Source of the DNA: Rhodobacteraceae bacterium Araon29
Lineage (GTDB): Bacteria > Pseudomonadota > Alphaproteobacteria > Rhodobacterales > Rhodobacteraceae
Assembly (NCBI GenBank): GCA_039640505.1
Contig: CP046865.1
Location: 2,099,501-2,163,500, forward strand
DNA: 64,000 nt
Reading direction: 5' to 3'
The translations under genes and the position numbers were made by a program. The notes under the pieces were generated by a model. That model searched no databases and was not told the origin of the DNA. It was given only the letters and a program-made list of their open reading frames with translations. How positions within the stretch are numbered: position 1 is the first letter of the stretch; every line of letters begins with the position of its first letter. Of this stretch, positions 44,444-52,304 are shown one piece after another.

Positions 44444-45667
44444 ATGATAATTTCTTCCCCTGATGCACAGGCCAAACGCAATGTCGCTGTGCTTATTTTT
44501 GCCCAAGCCATTTTAGGCTCGCAAATGCCGATTATTTTCATTCTGGCTGGTCTTGCAGGCCAGTCGCTGGCGGAAAATATCTGTTATGCCACCCTACCAA
44601 TATCGGTGATTATTATCGGCTCGATCCCAGGCGCGCCGATGATATCAAGCATCATGCAGCGCTACGGGCGCAAGGCCGGGTTTTTCATTGGTGCAGGCGC
44701 CGGCGCCATCGGGGCCATTATCGGCAGCTTCGGGCTATACTACGATTCCTTTGCGCTGTTTTTACTGGGCAGTCTTTTTACCGGCATTTATATGTCCGCC
44801 CAGGGGTTTTACCGCTTTGCCGCCACCGATACCGCCTCGGATGCGTTTCGGCCGAAAGCCATTTCATATGTTTTGGCCGGCGGACTTTTGGCCGCCATCA
44901 TCGGCCCGCAACTGGCCAAGATCACCTCGGATGCTTTTGTTATCCCCTTTCTTGGCGCCTATATGGCGGTGATTGCGCTCAATGTGTTTGGCGCTTTTGT
45001 GTTTGTGTTTCTCGACCTGCCAAAGCCGGATCAGGATGCAGCAACCAGCAGCGGTGGTCGCAGCTATCTTGAATTGCTGCGCAGCCCTAAAATTGCCACC
45101 GCAATGCTGGCAGCGATCATTTGCTATTCGATGATGACGCTGGTGATGACCGCAACGCCTTTGGCCATTGTGGGCTGCGGCTATTCGCAAAACACCGCAG
45201 CCGATGTGGTCTCTGCCCATGTGCTTGCGATGTTTATGCCATCGTTTTTCACCGGTCATCTGATTGTGCGCTTTGGCGTTGAGCGGATTATTCTGTGCGG
45301 TATTGCGCTGCTTGGCGCGGCCTGCATTGCAGGCCTTAACGGCATCACCATTGGTAATTTCTATGGCGCGCTTGTGCTGCTGGGTCTGGGATGGAATTTC
45401 GGCTTTATCGGCGCCACAACGCTTTTAACCAGCGCCCATAGCCCCGCAGAGCGCGGCCGCGCGCAGGGGATGAACGACTTTTTTATCGCGGCCAGTATCA
45501 CCATCGCGTCCTTTGCCTCGGGCGGTTTGATGAACTGTAGCGGCAATAGCACGGCCGAGGGCTGGAATGCGGTGATTATGACTATGATCCCGCTGCTGGC
45601 GGTGGCGGCAATGGCGATCCTGTGGCAAATGCGGCAAAGTGCGGCGCAGCTTACCAGCGGCCGGTAA
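44444..45667 (+). CDS. MFS transporter
   Basis: A 407-residue major facilitator with twelve predicted helices. MQRYGRKAGFFIGA is motif A. The substrate is unknown. It starts 164 bp from the divergent TAXI receptor gene. Its end overlaps the converging synthase-like gene by 17 bp. Confidence 0.87.
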   Translation: MIISSPDAQAKRNVAVLIFAQAILGSQMPIIFILAGLAGQSLAENICYATLPISVIIIGSIPGAPMISSIMQRYGRKAGFFIGAGAGAIGAIIGSFGLYYDSFALFLLGSLFTGIYMSAQGFYRFAATDTASDAFRPKAISYVLAGGLLAAIIGPQLAKITSDAFVIPFLGAYMAVIALNVFGAFVFVFLDLPKPDQDAATSSGGRSYLELLRSPKIATAMLAAIICYSMMTLVMTATPLAIVGCGYSQNTAADVVSAHVLAMFMPSFFTGHLIVRFGVERIILCGIALLGAACIAGLNGITIGNFYGALVLLGLGWNFGFIGATTLLTSAHSPAERGRAQGMNDFFIAASITIASFASGGLMNCSGNSTAEGWNAVIMTMIPLLAVAAMAILWQMRQSAAQLTSGR

Positions 45668-46427
45668 AACTGCGTAGCAAAAGCCCGGCGCGAAGCGCAA
45701 AGGGCGAAGCGGGCTGCAAGCCGCTGATCACCCGTTCGGGCGCCCGCCGCGCTTGCATAAGAACCCCTTTGGCGGCCGAACCGCACAGCAGAGCCGCACC
45801 CGCTTGGGCGGAAACTTCACTGCGCGCCGCGCGCGCTTTGGCAAGCTGCTGCAAGCCCCGCTCGGCCAAGGCGCGGATCGCTTCGGGCGATGGATCAAGC
45901 AGCGGCTGGCGGCCGGCGGCGATTAACGCAGGCACGGCTGCGAAAAAATTTGCAAGCCCCACGGCGCTGCCGAAATCTTCAAGCAAATCACTGTCACCGG
46001 GGCCGAGCGCCTGCGCCGCAACCCGCAAAAGCCGCCCCGAGGTGTGGCGCAGATAGCTGCCGAAATCATCTGCATCGGTGAACGGCTCGCGGTAGATATC
46101 CCAGCGCCGCGCGGTGACCAGATCGCGCAGGTCTTCGGCGGCCTGCACGGTGAGCGCGTCGGCCAGCGGGGTGACCACTTCGTGCCGGCGCACTCTGCCC
46201 CCTGCTGCAATTTCACCCAGCGCATCCTGCCACCATTGCAACCGCATTTCGGCAATCATCGGCTCTTGCGTCATCCAAGGCGCGCGCGCCACTTCTAGGT
46301 TAAAGGCAAAAATCGCAAACAGCTTTGGCCGCAGCGGCGCCGGCGCGGCCATCACCGCACGAAACCGCGCCGCATCGCCGCGTTCAAGCAGTCGGGCACA
46401 AGCAGAGATATCATCAGAAAACGCCAT
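45651..46427 (-). CDS. Squalene/phytoene synthase-like protein (NDUFAF6-type)
   Basis: A 258-residue helical protein of the squalene/phytoene synthase superfamily. FAIFAFNLEVAR and MRLQWWQDALGEI match the first helices, but the aspartate-rich DxxxD motifs of true prenyl synthases are not visible. It resembles the family branch that includes the complex I assembly factor NDUFAF6. It is therefore unlikely to make carotenoids for the rhodopsin. The start at 46427 agrees with family length. Its first 27 bp and upstream region are duplicated at 50878-50976. Confidence 0.8.
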   Translation of the reverse strand: MAFSDDISACARLLERGDAARFRAVMAAPAPLRPKLFAIFAFNLEVARAPWMTQEPMIAEMRLQWWQDALGEIAAGGRVRRHEVVTPLADALTVQAAEDLRDLVTARRWDIYREPFTDADDFGSYLRHTSGRLLRVAAQALGPGDSDLLEDFGSAVGLANFFAAVPALIAAGRQPLLDPSPEAIRALAERGLQQLAKARAARSEVSAQAGAALLCGSAAKGVLMQARRAPERVISGLQPASPFALRAGLLLRSFTGRW

Positions 46428-46497
46428 AGAGACCTTTGGGACAGACAGCAGTTGCCCTCTGGCATATAGCGCCCCCACGCTCAAGGGGCAATTGGGG
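46401..46497 (-). repeat. Duplicated block A, copy 1 (start of synthase-like gene)
   Basis: The first 27 bp of the synthase-like gene and about 70 bp upstream. It matches 50878-50976 with only a few differences, for example GACCTTTGGGACAGACAGCA against GACCTTTGGGGCAGACAGCC. Confidence 0.9.
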
Positions 46498-46518
46498 GGT
46501 ATCGGCCATAGCCGCCGA

Positions 46519-47307
46519 TCAGTCGCGATAATCCCTTATCGATCCTTGATTGAGAATCTTTGCTGGAACAAGGCGATAATGCCGCTCTTCAACGACCTTG
46601 ATCTCGTCGCTTTGCAAGGTGAGTTCAAACAAAGCAATAATCTGATTATCCATGAACTGAGCGGCGATAGCACGACACCGCATTCCCGGGAATTTGTCTT
46701 CAACAAAGCGGATATCTTGTGAAATTTGGACCATCCCAATTTGATCATTCCCACCCTTTGCCTGAACTGGAATAACGTAGTGACATCCACGTTTATCGAG
46801 ACCGACATAGAGCTCATCGATCTCGATCTGGCCAATGCCTGTCACGGTTGTGCGTAGGTGGTTTTGTAGACTGTATGTCGTAAGCCCCAAAAAGGTGTCT
46901 ATAAGTCGATTGTAACGAACAATAGCCAAAAGTGCCTGCTCGTCGTCCAGCGCATAGGCGCGGATTAGCTCCGGCGTGGCATCAGGAATTTCGGTTGTCA
47001 AAAGGTCTTTACGAGGCAAGACACGATTAAATTTGACCAAGCGAAAACTGTAAACTGCCTTCCCGGCAAGCTCAATTACCCACTCCATACCATCTGGCTG
47101 AGTGTTGAGGATTCTATCAGGCAAAGCAGCCCTGAACCTAAACCAATAAAGCAGGTCCCCCAAGTTCTTTGGTAGTTGTATATTTAGCGTCTTGGCAGCG
47201 TCTTCAATATCTGTACGTACAAATTCGAGTTCGGTTTCCCCGTCCACGTAAAGATCAAAAAATATCTTATCAATAAGAGCGCCATACCGATTAGATTTTT
47301 TAGCCAT
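46519..47307 (-). CDS. Probable type II restriction endonuclease
   Basis: A 262-residue protein encoded directly after a C5 cytosine methyltransferase and overlapping it by 8 bp. I recognise no named enzyme. A likely PD-(D/E)xK core is IEIDELYVGLDKRG followed by VIPVQAKGGND, that is Asp, strand, then Gln-x-Lys. The start at 47307 avoids a long overlap. The context makes a restriction enzyme the best reading; specificity cannot be predicted. Confidence 0.7.
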   Translation of the reverse strand: MAKKSNRYGALIDKIFFDLYVDGETELEFVRTDIEDAAKTLNIQLPKNLGDLLYWFRFRAALPDRILNTQPDGMEWVIELAGKAVYSFRLVKFNRVLPRKDLLTTEIPDATPELIRAYALDDEQALLAIVRYNRLIDTFLGLTTYSLQNHLRTTVTGIGQIEIDELYVGLDKRGCHYVIPVQAKGGNDQIGMVQISQDIRFVEDKFPGMRCRAIAAQFMDNQIIALFELTLQSDEIKVVEERHYRLVPAKILNQGSIRDYRD

Positions 47308-48631
47308 GTGCGACCCTCTCAGTTTTGAGATCTTCCTCAATCTCTTCCTGTTTCCGCTTTGTTGCGCCGCTTTTCCGGTCACGTTTGCTTGGTGGGGCCT
47401 GTACTCCAAAATATAGCGACGCTTGGGAACGATCGAGTGTCAAAAGTTTGGGGTCCCCAAGAGAGATAGCGTTGCTTGGGCTCGATGGCTTCTTGCCAAG
47501 TGCTTCAATCATTTTGGTTGCAATAACCCTAGCCAACGGTGGAGGGACAGAATTTCCGATTTGTCGTGCTCCGTGCCATTTTGTAACATTGAACCTGAAC
47601 CAATCGGGGAATCCATGCAGCCGTGCCATTTCGCGCACGGTTATGCAACGCGCATAGCGATAGTGGATCGGGCGCGGGCTGGTGAATGCTCCCCTCGCGC
47701 CATCCGTCCCTGCCCGAAGCGTATTCGAGACTCCACCTCTTGGAAGTCTGAAAAACCGGCTTATTGGCTCAACTGTTCCCTCTTCCGTTTGTTGAAACCG
47801 CCTTCTAGAAATTGCAGTATGTGCTGTTCGAGCGCTAGAGGTTAGGGTATTGGGTTCCCAATGTCGCAAATAGCCAAAATGCCATGCATTGTTCGTAAGG
47901 CAGCGCAGATCAGCCGCGTACTCAGATGGGTTGCCAAACCGAACTGTCCTAACAGAATCGTAGACGTTGAGCGTTTCAAAGATGTCTGCGTCGGGTAGGT
48001 CGCCTATCGCATCGGCACACGATGGCCCAAATTCCAATTCTTGGTAAAGCTTTGGCCTTCCAGAGATGTTTGTTGTTGGCATTGGATATGTGGGAAGCGT
48101 CTTGCCCTTTTTCACACCCATCAGAATGAAGCGCTCACGCGATTGCGGGGTGCCAAAGTGAGCCGCATTGAGTACCTTCCAAGGCAAGCGACATTCATAA
48201 CCTGCCTGATCGAACGTGTTTACCAATTCTTTTAAGAATACCTTGTGTTTGCCGACAGTAAGTCCTTTGACGTTTTCGAAGATGAAACTTTCAGCATCTA
48301 GCTCCCTTACAAGCCGAACAAAATCTAGAACGAGTTTGTTACGCGGATCGTTGAGTACGCGATGGCCGATCAGGGAAAATCCCTGGCACGGCGCTCCACC
48401 GAAGACGCAATCAATTTTCTCATCAGTTAAGCCTGCGCGCTTCCTGATTTCGCTACCTGAAAGGTCTGCCACTGACACGGGAATCACAGTCGTGTCAGGA
48501 AAGTTGAATTTATGAACAGCACAATGAACCGGGTCGATCTCAACCGCGGCTTTAACATCAAATCCTGCCTGCTCGAAGCCAAGGCTTAAACCCCCGGCAC
48601 CGGCGAATAAGTCGATGCCGATTGGTCTCAT
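47300..48631 (-). CDS. C5-cytosine DNA methyltransferase
   Basis: A 443-residue Dcm-type enzyme. Motif I DLFAGAGGLSLGF, motif IV GGAPCQGFS with the catalytic Cys near residue 83, motif VI ENVKGL, motif VIII QSRERFILMG and motif X QIGNSVPPPLA are all present. The variable target-recognition region is about 240-330. It protects host DNA from the endonuclease encoded downstream. A C-terminal basic tail (SKRDRKSGATKRKQEE) follows motif X. The start at 48631 has GGGGATGTAAT; a GTG at 48646 is possible. Confidence 0.95.
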   Translation of the reverse strand: MRPIGIDLFAGAGGLSLGFEQAGFDVKAAVEIDPVHCAVHKFNFPDTTVIPVSVADLSGSEIRKRAGLTDEKIDCVFGGAPCQGFSLIGHRVLNDPRNKLVLDFVRLVRELDAESFIFENVKGLTVGKHKVFLKELVNTFDQAGYECRLPWKVLNAAHFGTPQSRERFILMGVKKGKTLPTYPMPTTNISGRPKLYQELEFGPSCADAIGDLPDADIFETLNVYDSVRTVRFGNPSEYAADLRCLTNNAWHFGYLRHWEPNTLTSSARTAHTAISRRRFQQTEEGTVEPISRFFRLPRGGVSNTLRAGTDGARGAFTSPRPIHYRYARCITVREMARLHGFPDWFRFNVTKWHGARQIGNSVPPPLARVIATKMIEALGKKPSSPSNAISLGDPKLLTLDRSQASLYFGVQAPPSKRDRKSGATKRKQEEIEEDLKTERVAHG

Positions 48632-48674
48632 ATTACATCCCCACACATAACGTCACCTTACCATAATTTAAAAA

Positions 48675-48700
48675 TGTATGCACGTCGATCATAGCATACA
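48675..48700. promoter_or_regulatory. Inverted repeat upstream of the methyltransferase
   Basis: TGTATGC (48675-48681) and GCATACA (48694-48700) form a perfect inverted repeat with a 12-bp spacer, 44 bp upstream of the start codon. It is a candidate operator for control of the restriction-modification pair. No separate controller gene is visible. Apart from this site and the cimA remnant, 48632-49230 holds nothing I can identify. Confidence 0.45.
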
Positions 48701-48892
48701 AACAAAAATTATGTTGAATGCTACTTCATTGGAAGCGTGACAGCCATAGAAATCGACGAGCTGCAAAAGTAGATCGATGCATGCGAAAGGATTCTAAATT
48801 ACTAGGTTTAATTTAAACTTCCACGGCTGGCACCTCACGAATGCGCACCCGCAAATAGTAACCTGTTTCCCGACATTTCAATAGAAACCACC

Positions 48893-49065
48893 AAAATTCC
48901 CACCACCGCGAAACTGCCGTGATACGGACGCAATACCGACGTGGGAATTTGGCGGTTTTAGCCCCGATCGCGGACCCGTTTCCAACGGGTCGCATCCAGC
49001 AGCGCCTCAAAAGCTGACATCCACAATATTGGGCGAAACGCCCACCCGTGGCCCAGCGCCGTCCC
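48893..49065 (-). repeat. Duplicated block B, copy 1 (cimA 3' end remnant)
   Basis: Matches the last 35 codons of cimA and its downstream flank (52134-52304). Bases 48900-48974 are identical to 52141-52215, including about 58 bp beyond the cimA stop; further into the coding part the identity falls and small indels break the frame. The flank contains paired arms AATTCCCAC (48895-48903) and GTGGGAATT (48941-48949). Confidence 0.92.
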
Positions 49066-49230
49066 TGCGTCCGGTCAAAGAGCGCAGTGGAACGTTGCCA
49101 TAGTTTTACAGCGCCCCGATCAGCGAGGCTAAATAAAGATACGCCTGCGGCCGCAGGGCGACGCCGCCCTATGCGCAGGCTGCAAAAAGCCAAAAACCTT
49201 AGCTAAAGCACCGCAATTAAACGTAAAAAA

Positions 49231-49650
49231 TCAACTTTTGCGCAGCACCAGATAGGCCGTTAACCCACTTGAGACCGAGCAAAACACAAGGCCTTCTACC
49301 AGAAACTCGCCAAGCGCCAAAAATGGAAACCCGGTGATGGTCCATAAAAAAACAAGCCCCGTGGTGCCATAGGCCGCAATCCCAACCAGCGCACCGTTTT
49401 GGATTGCAGCCCGATACTGGCCTTTCTCAATCGCCGGCTGCACAGCCAGTTTTAGCAAAACAAAGGCAATCATAATAAAGAAAAGCAAAATCGTCCAAGC
49501 ATGGTTAGGCTGCTCTGACATCACATCACGAATACCAGCGCTTTCATAAAGCCCGCCCATGAATTTTAGCCCGAACGACATCTGGTAGGCAACATCTACG
49601 ACGATATATATGACAAATATCAATACAAATTGGGTCAATCGGTTTTTCAT
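49231..49650 (-). CDS. DUF2177-like membrane protein
   Basis: A 139-residue protein with four helices. The order (first helix VIYIVVDVAYQ, a loop, then VQPAIEKGQYRAAIQNGALVG and YGTTGLVFLWTI) resembles DUF2177. Function is unknown. An ATG at 49650 is used; a GTG at 49659 would add three residues. Confidence 0.7.
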   Translation of the reverse strand: MKNRLTQFVLIFVIYIVVDVAYQMSFGLKFMGGLYESAGIRDVMSEQPNHAWTILLFFIMIAFVLLKLAVQPAIEKGQYRAAIQNGALVGIAAYGTTGLVFLWTITGFPFLALGEFLVEGLVFCSVSSGLTAYLVLRKS

Positions 49651-49919
49651 ATTATTCACTTTCTAATGCATTTGCTGATTATCTATTGATGGGCGTTTCC
49701 ACCCCTTTAGGCAGCGCTGTTAATATAATTTTTTCGCACCATAATTAAACGACGGCAGATACACAATCCAAAGCGGTCCCGGTGGCCGCAACGTTATATG
49801 CGCTTTTAGCGATGGTTGCCCGGCCGCTGTCCCCAAGTCTTACCGCTTTTAGCGCGCTGCACACGGGGCTTTTATCGCTTTGGGGCACAGGGTTTTGCAA
49901 AGTCTTGCAATGGCGCACA

Positions 49920-50349
49920 TTAGGTGGAACGCTTAACCTCATCCCCAACCTTTATATCGCCGCCCTCAAGGATTGCACAATTCAGCCCCGAGCGATGCTT
50001 TAAAAGATCACAAACGCTTTTACCGGTCACCGGATCAAGATAACGGCAGGGCGTATTAAGCCGACCGCCAAGCAATACCACATCGCCCACCCAGAAGCGC
50101 TTGCCAACAAGATGGTTTACCGGCACATCCCGAACGGTCAGGTTGCGGCGATGCTCGTCAGGTGCAAGGCATATGTAATGGTCCCGCCTGAGCGCCCCTA
50201 GGGTTTCCATTTCTATAAGAGTGACCTCAGCGAATATCTTCAATTTGTAAATATTTTCCTGCGCCTTGCTGATAGCGGTCAATTGCGATCCCGGCCCCGG
50301 CAATCAATGTGGCCAAGGTTTGAAAGCTTAAAGTTACCCACGCGCTCAC
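49920..50349 (-). pseudogene. MOSC-domain protein with a frameshift
   Basis: The C-terminal part is a clear MOSC domain: FAEVTLIEMETLGAL, EHRRNLTVRDVPVNHLVGKRF and the conserved Cys in NTPCRYLD. The expected N-terminal strand lies in another frame: TLIAGAGIAIDRYQQGAGKY then LQIEDIR. Removing one base at about 50229 joins them as IEDIREVTLIE, the normal family sequence. The gene is therefore broken by a 1-bp insertion, or the base is a sequencing error. The N-terminal start is not certain. Confidence 0.72.
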
Positions 50350-50630
50350 AAGCCCGCCGTTTGATAGGCCGCAGCACAGCACCGCCCTGACCAGTGATTT
50401 TCTTTCTTATTTGCAAAAAAATATCTGCAGGCCAAGAGGCTATCTTTTTAAGAAACCTTAATGATTTTAGGTGTTTAAATCAGACAATTATTACTGACTA
50501 AAATAGTCAACTATATGTTTTTATTACTTTTTCTTGACTTCTTTAGAAAAATTCTAATTTTAGAGACATCGGTTAGCCAGCGCGTGCAAGCCATACCGAT
50601 ACATGTCAAAACCGTTGAAGGAGATTAGGG

Positions 50631-50807
50631 ATGGCAGAAGCCTGTAACAAATGCGCTTATTTTAAGCATCAAGACCGTCAGGTCACCGCAGGATCAGATT
50701 TGGGCGCCTGCAGAGTAAATCCGCCAAGCGCGGTTGCCCAGGATAAGCTGGCTTTCTGGCCGGTGGTCAAACCCATGGACTGGTGCGGCAGTTTCGAAGC
50801 AAAATAA
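50631..50807 (+). CDS. Small four-cysteine protein
   Basis: A 58-residue protein starting MAEACNKCAYF, with further cysteines in LGACRVNPP and MDWCGSFEAK. The four cysteines (CxxC and two singles) could hold zinc or an iron-sulfur cluster. A strong ribosome binding site (GAAGGAGATTAGGG) and the compact form support a real gene. The Cys, Pro and Trp pattern near the C terminus is regular. The 230 bases upstream are AT-rich and hold no gene. Family not recognised. Confidence 0.72.
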   Translation: MAEACNKCAYFKHQDRQVTAGSDLGACRVNPPSAVAQDKLAFWPVVKPMDWCGSFEAK

Positions 50808-50877
50808 TCAAACCGGCAGAGGCGCGGGGCATTTAGCCCTTCGCCGCCGGCGGCCGCATTTGCGCGGGTGGGCGCAG

Positions 50878-50976
50878 GCAGAGATATCATCAGACAACGC
50901 CATAGAGACCTTTGGGGCAGACAGCCGTTGCCCTCTGGCATATAGCGCCCCCACGCTCAAGGGGCAAATGGGGAGG
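50878..50976 (-). repeat. Duplicated block A, copy 2
   Basis: A copy of the start and upstream region of the synthase-like gene (46401-46497), with about 95 percent identity by eye. It has no coding sequence after the first codons, so it is a remnant. Confidence 0.9.
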
Positions 50977-51108
50977 ATTGGGCCAGAGGGACCGTTTGTG
51001 AGAAGTCAATCTAGAACAGCTTCCAGCCAAAAGTGAACAGAAGTATGCAAACGGTAGAGCTAAACTGGTGTCGGGCTTAATTTGTAATACCAATTCAACG
51101 CGCAGTAT

Positions 51109-51588
51109 TTATGAATAATATTTTCGATTTGGGGTAAGCCAATGCATGATATTCACGCAGTCTACATCAGACTGTGAAAGTCGGTTGTATAACTGATAAT
51201 CTTGGGTAAATACTCGAACTTTTTCTTTTTTCAGCCGAGGAACACATGAAATAATGGCAGCATCCGCAAGGCCTACCTTCTCGTACTCTGAAAGTTGAGT
51301 AACGTTTTTACTAGGCTGAAATATCTCTTCAAGATTTGCAATGTAGCGGCTCAATGCGAAAGCGGCACCATCAACTGCTTGTTGTTTACCAGATCCTAGA
51401 TGGTTGGAGGCTTCAGTTAGAACGTTTGGCAATGAGATGTGTTTACGAATTTCTAGTAACTCATCATTCAATTTCTGCCACATTCTTTGAGTATGCTGTT
51501 GGGTCTTTCCTGTTCCAACAAGATCAAGCCGCAAAGTACCAAAAACAAACAATACCAGCGGTCCGCTATCCAACAAAACATAGGCCAC
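51109..51588 (-). CDS. PIN-domain ribonuclease-like protein
   Basis: A 159-residue protein with the PIN pattern of acidic residues: Asp in LLDSGPLVLF at the N terminus, Glu in NVLTEASNHL near 59, Asp in LADAAII near 107 and Asp in VFTQDYQLYNRL near 128. PIN proteins usually act as RNases, often as toxins. The start is GTG at 51588, 3 bp after the stop of the partner gene. It lies in the second A-B slot. Confidence 0.78.
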   Translation of the reverse strand: MAYVLLDSGPLVLFVFGTLRLDLVGTGKTQQHTQRMWQKLNDELLEIRKHISLPNVLTEASNHLGSGKQQAVDGAAFALSRYIANLEEIFQPSKNVTQLSEYEKVGLADAAIISCVPRLKKEKVRVFTQDYQLYNRLSQSDVDCVNIMHWLTPNRKYYS

Positions 51589-51591
51589 GGC

Positions 51592-51903
51592 TCAAGTAAG
51601 TTTCTCGAAGTTACCTTGATTGTCCAAATGGACGCACCGCACAAGTCGAATGGTCTTGGTGGTCTTGGTGGTCTTTTCATTAAAATTACCCAGAATAGAC
51701 TTGGCAAAATTTCCGGATTCTTGCGAAGTTTCCTCGACACCTCCATCGAAACCGATGGAAACAATCCATCCGTTATCTTTGGGTTCTAAACCTTCCAACA
51801 AAACCCCATGCAAGTTTCCGGACTTTTTCATAAGTTTATCAAAGTATTCGAACGCCCGATCAACAATCGCCTCAACATCCAGTGTCTTCTGCTCTTCTGA
51901 CAT
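51592..51903 (-). CDS. Partner of the PIN-domain protein, unknown family
   Basis: A 103-residue acidic protein. An N-terminal helix (LDVEAIVDRAFEYFDKLMKK) is followed by a beta region (GWIVSIGFDGGVEETS and IRLVRCVHLDNQGNFEKL). I see no DNA-binding motif, so it is not a typical VapB antitoxin, though a neutralising or companion role is possible. The ATG at 51903 has AAAGGAA upstream. It forms a two-gene operon with the PIN protein. Confidence 0.6.
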   Translation of the reverse strand: MSEEQKTLDVEAIVDRAFEYFDKLMKKSGNLHGVLLEGLEPKDNGWIVSIGFDGGVEETSQESGNFAKSILGNFNEKTTKTTKTIRLVRCVHLDNQGNFEKLT

Positions 51904-52133
51904 CACCAAATTCCTTTAGCTTATAACGTGAGCCAATCGCGCTCATCCAGCACTCCAATGATCTAATCCTCTAGCTTTATGATCGTACTGCTTGGTAAAT
52001 TTTTTAATTTATCAATCTAAATATGTATACAATTATTACATTCTATTTAAAAGAGAAATATACATTTTGATTTATTGGCACTTTCCATGCCTGATCAAGA
52101 ATTTTGAAGCGTCGTTTCCCCCAAAAACCCATC

Positions 52134-52304
52134 AAAAATCCCACCACCGCGAAACTGCCGTGATACGGACGCAATACCGACGTGGGAATTTGGCGGTTTT
52201 AGCCCCGATCGCGGATCAGTTTCCAGTTGATCGCATCAAGCAAGGCCTCAAAGCTGGCATCCACAATATTGGGCGATACCCCCACCGTGGCCCAGCGCCG
52301 TCCT
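52134..52304 (-). repeat. Duplicated block B, copy 2 (within cimA and its flank)
   Basis: The intact counterpart of 48893-49065. It covers the cimA 3' end and 65 bp beyond its stop. The flank can fold (CCCAC with GTGGG; AAACTGCC with GGCGGTTT). Confidence 0.9.

Noticed and set aside
48737-48772. A GTG-started short frame (VTAIEIDELQK) after the methyltransferase region
   Set aside because: Eleven codons then a stop; too short to support as a gene or as a defined remnant.
48813-49193. A 126-codon frame on the minus strand
   Set aside because: It reads through the cimA 3' remnant in the wrong frame; the cysteine- and arginine-rich translation is an artefact of that.
50734-51036. A 100-codon frame on the plus strand with similarity to a frame near 46400
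   Set aside because: The shared part is antisense to duplicated block A; the similarity is explained by the DNA repeat, not a protein family.
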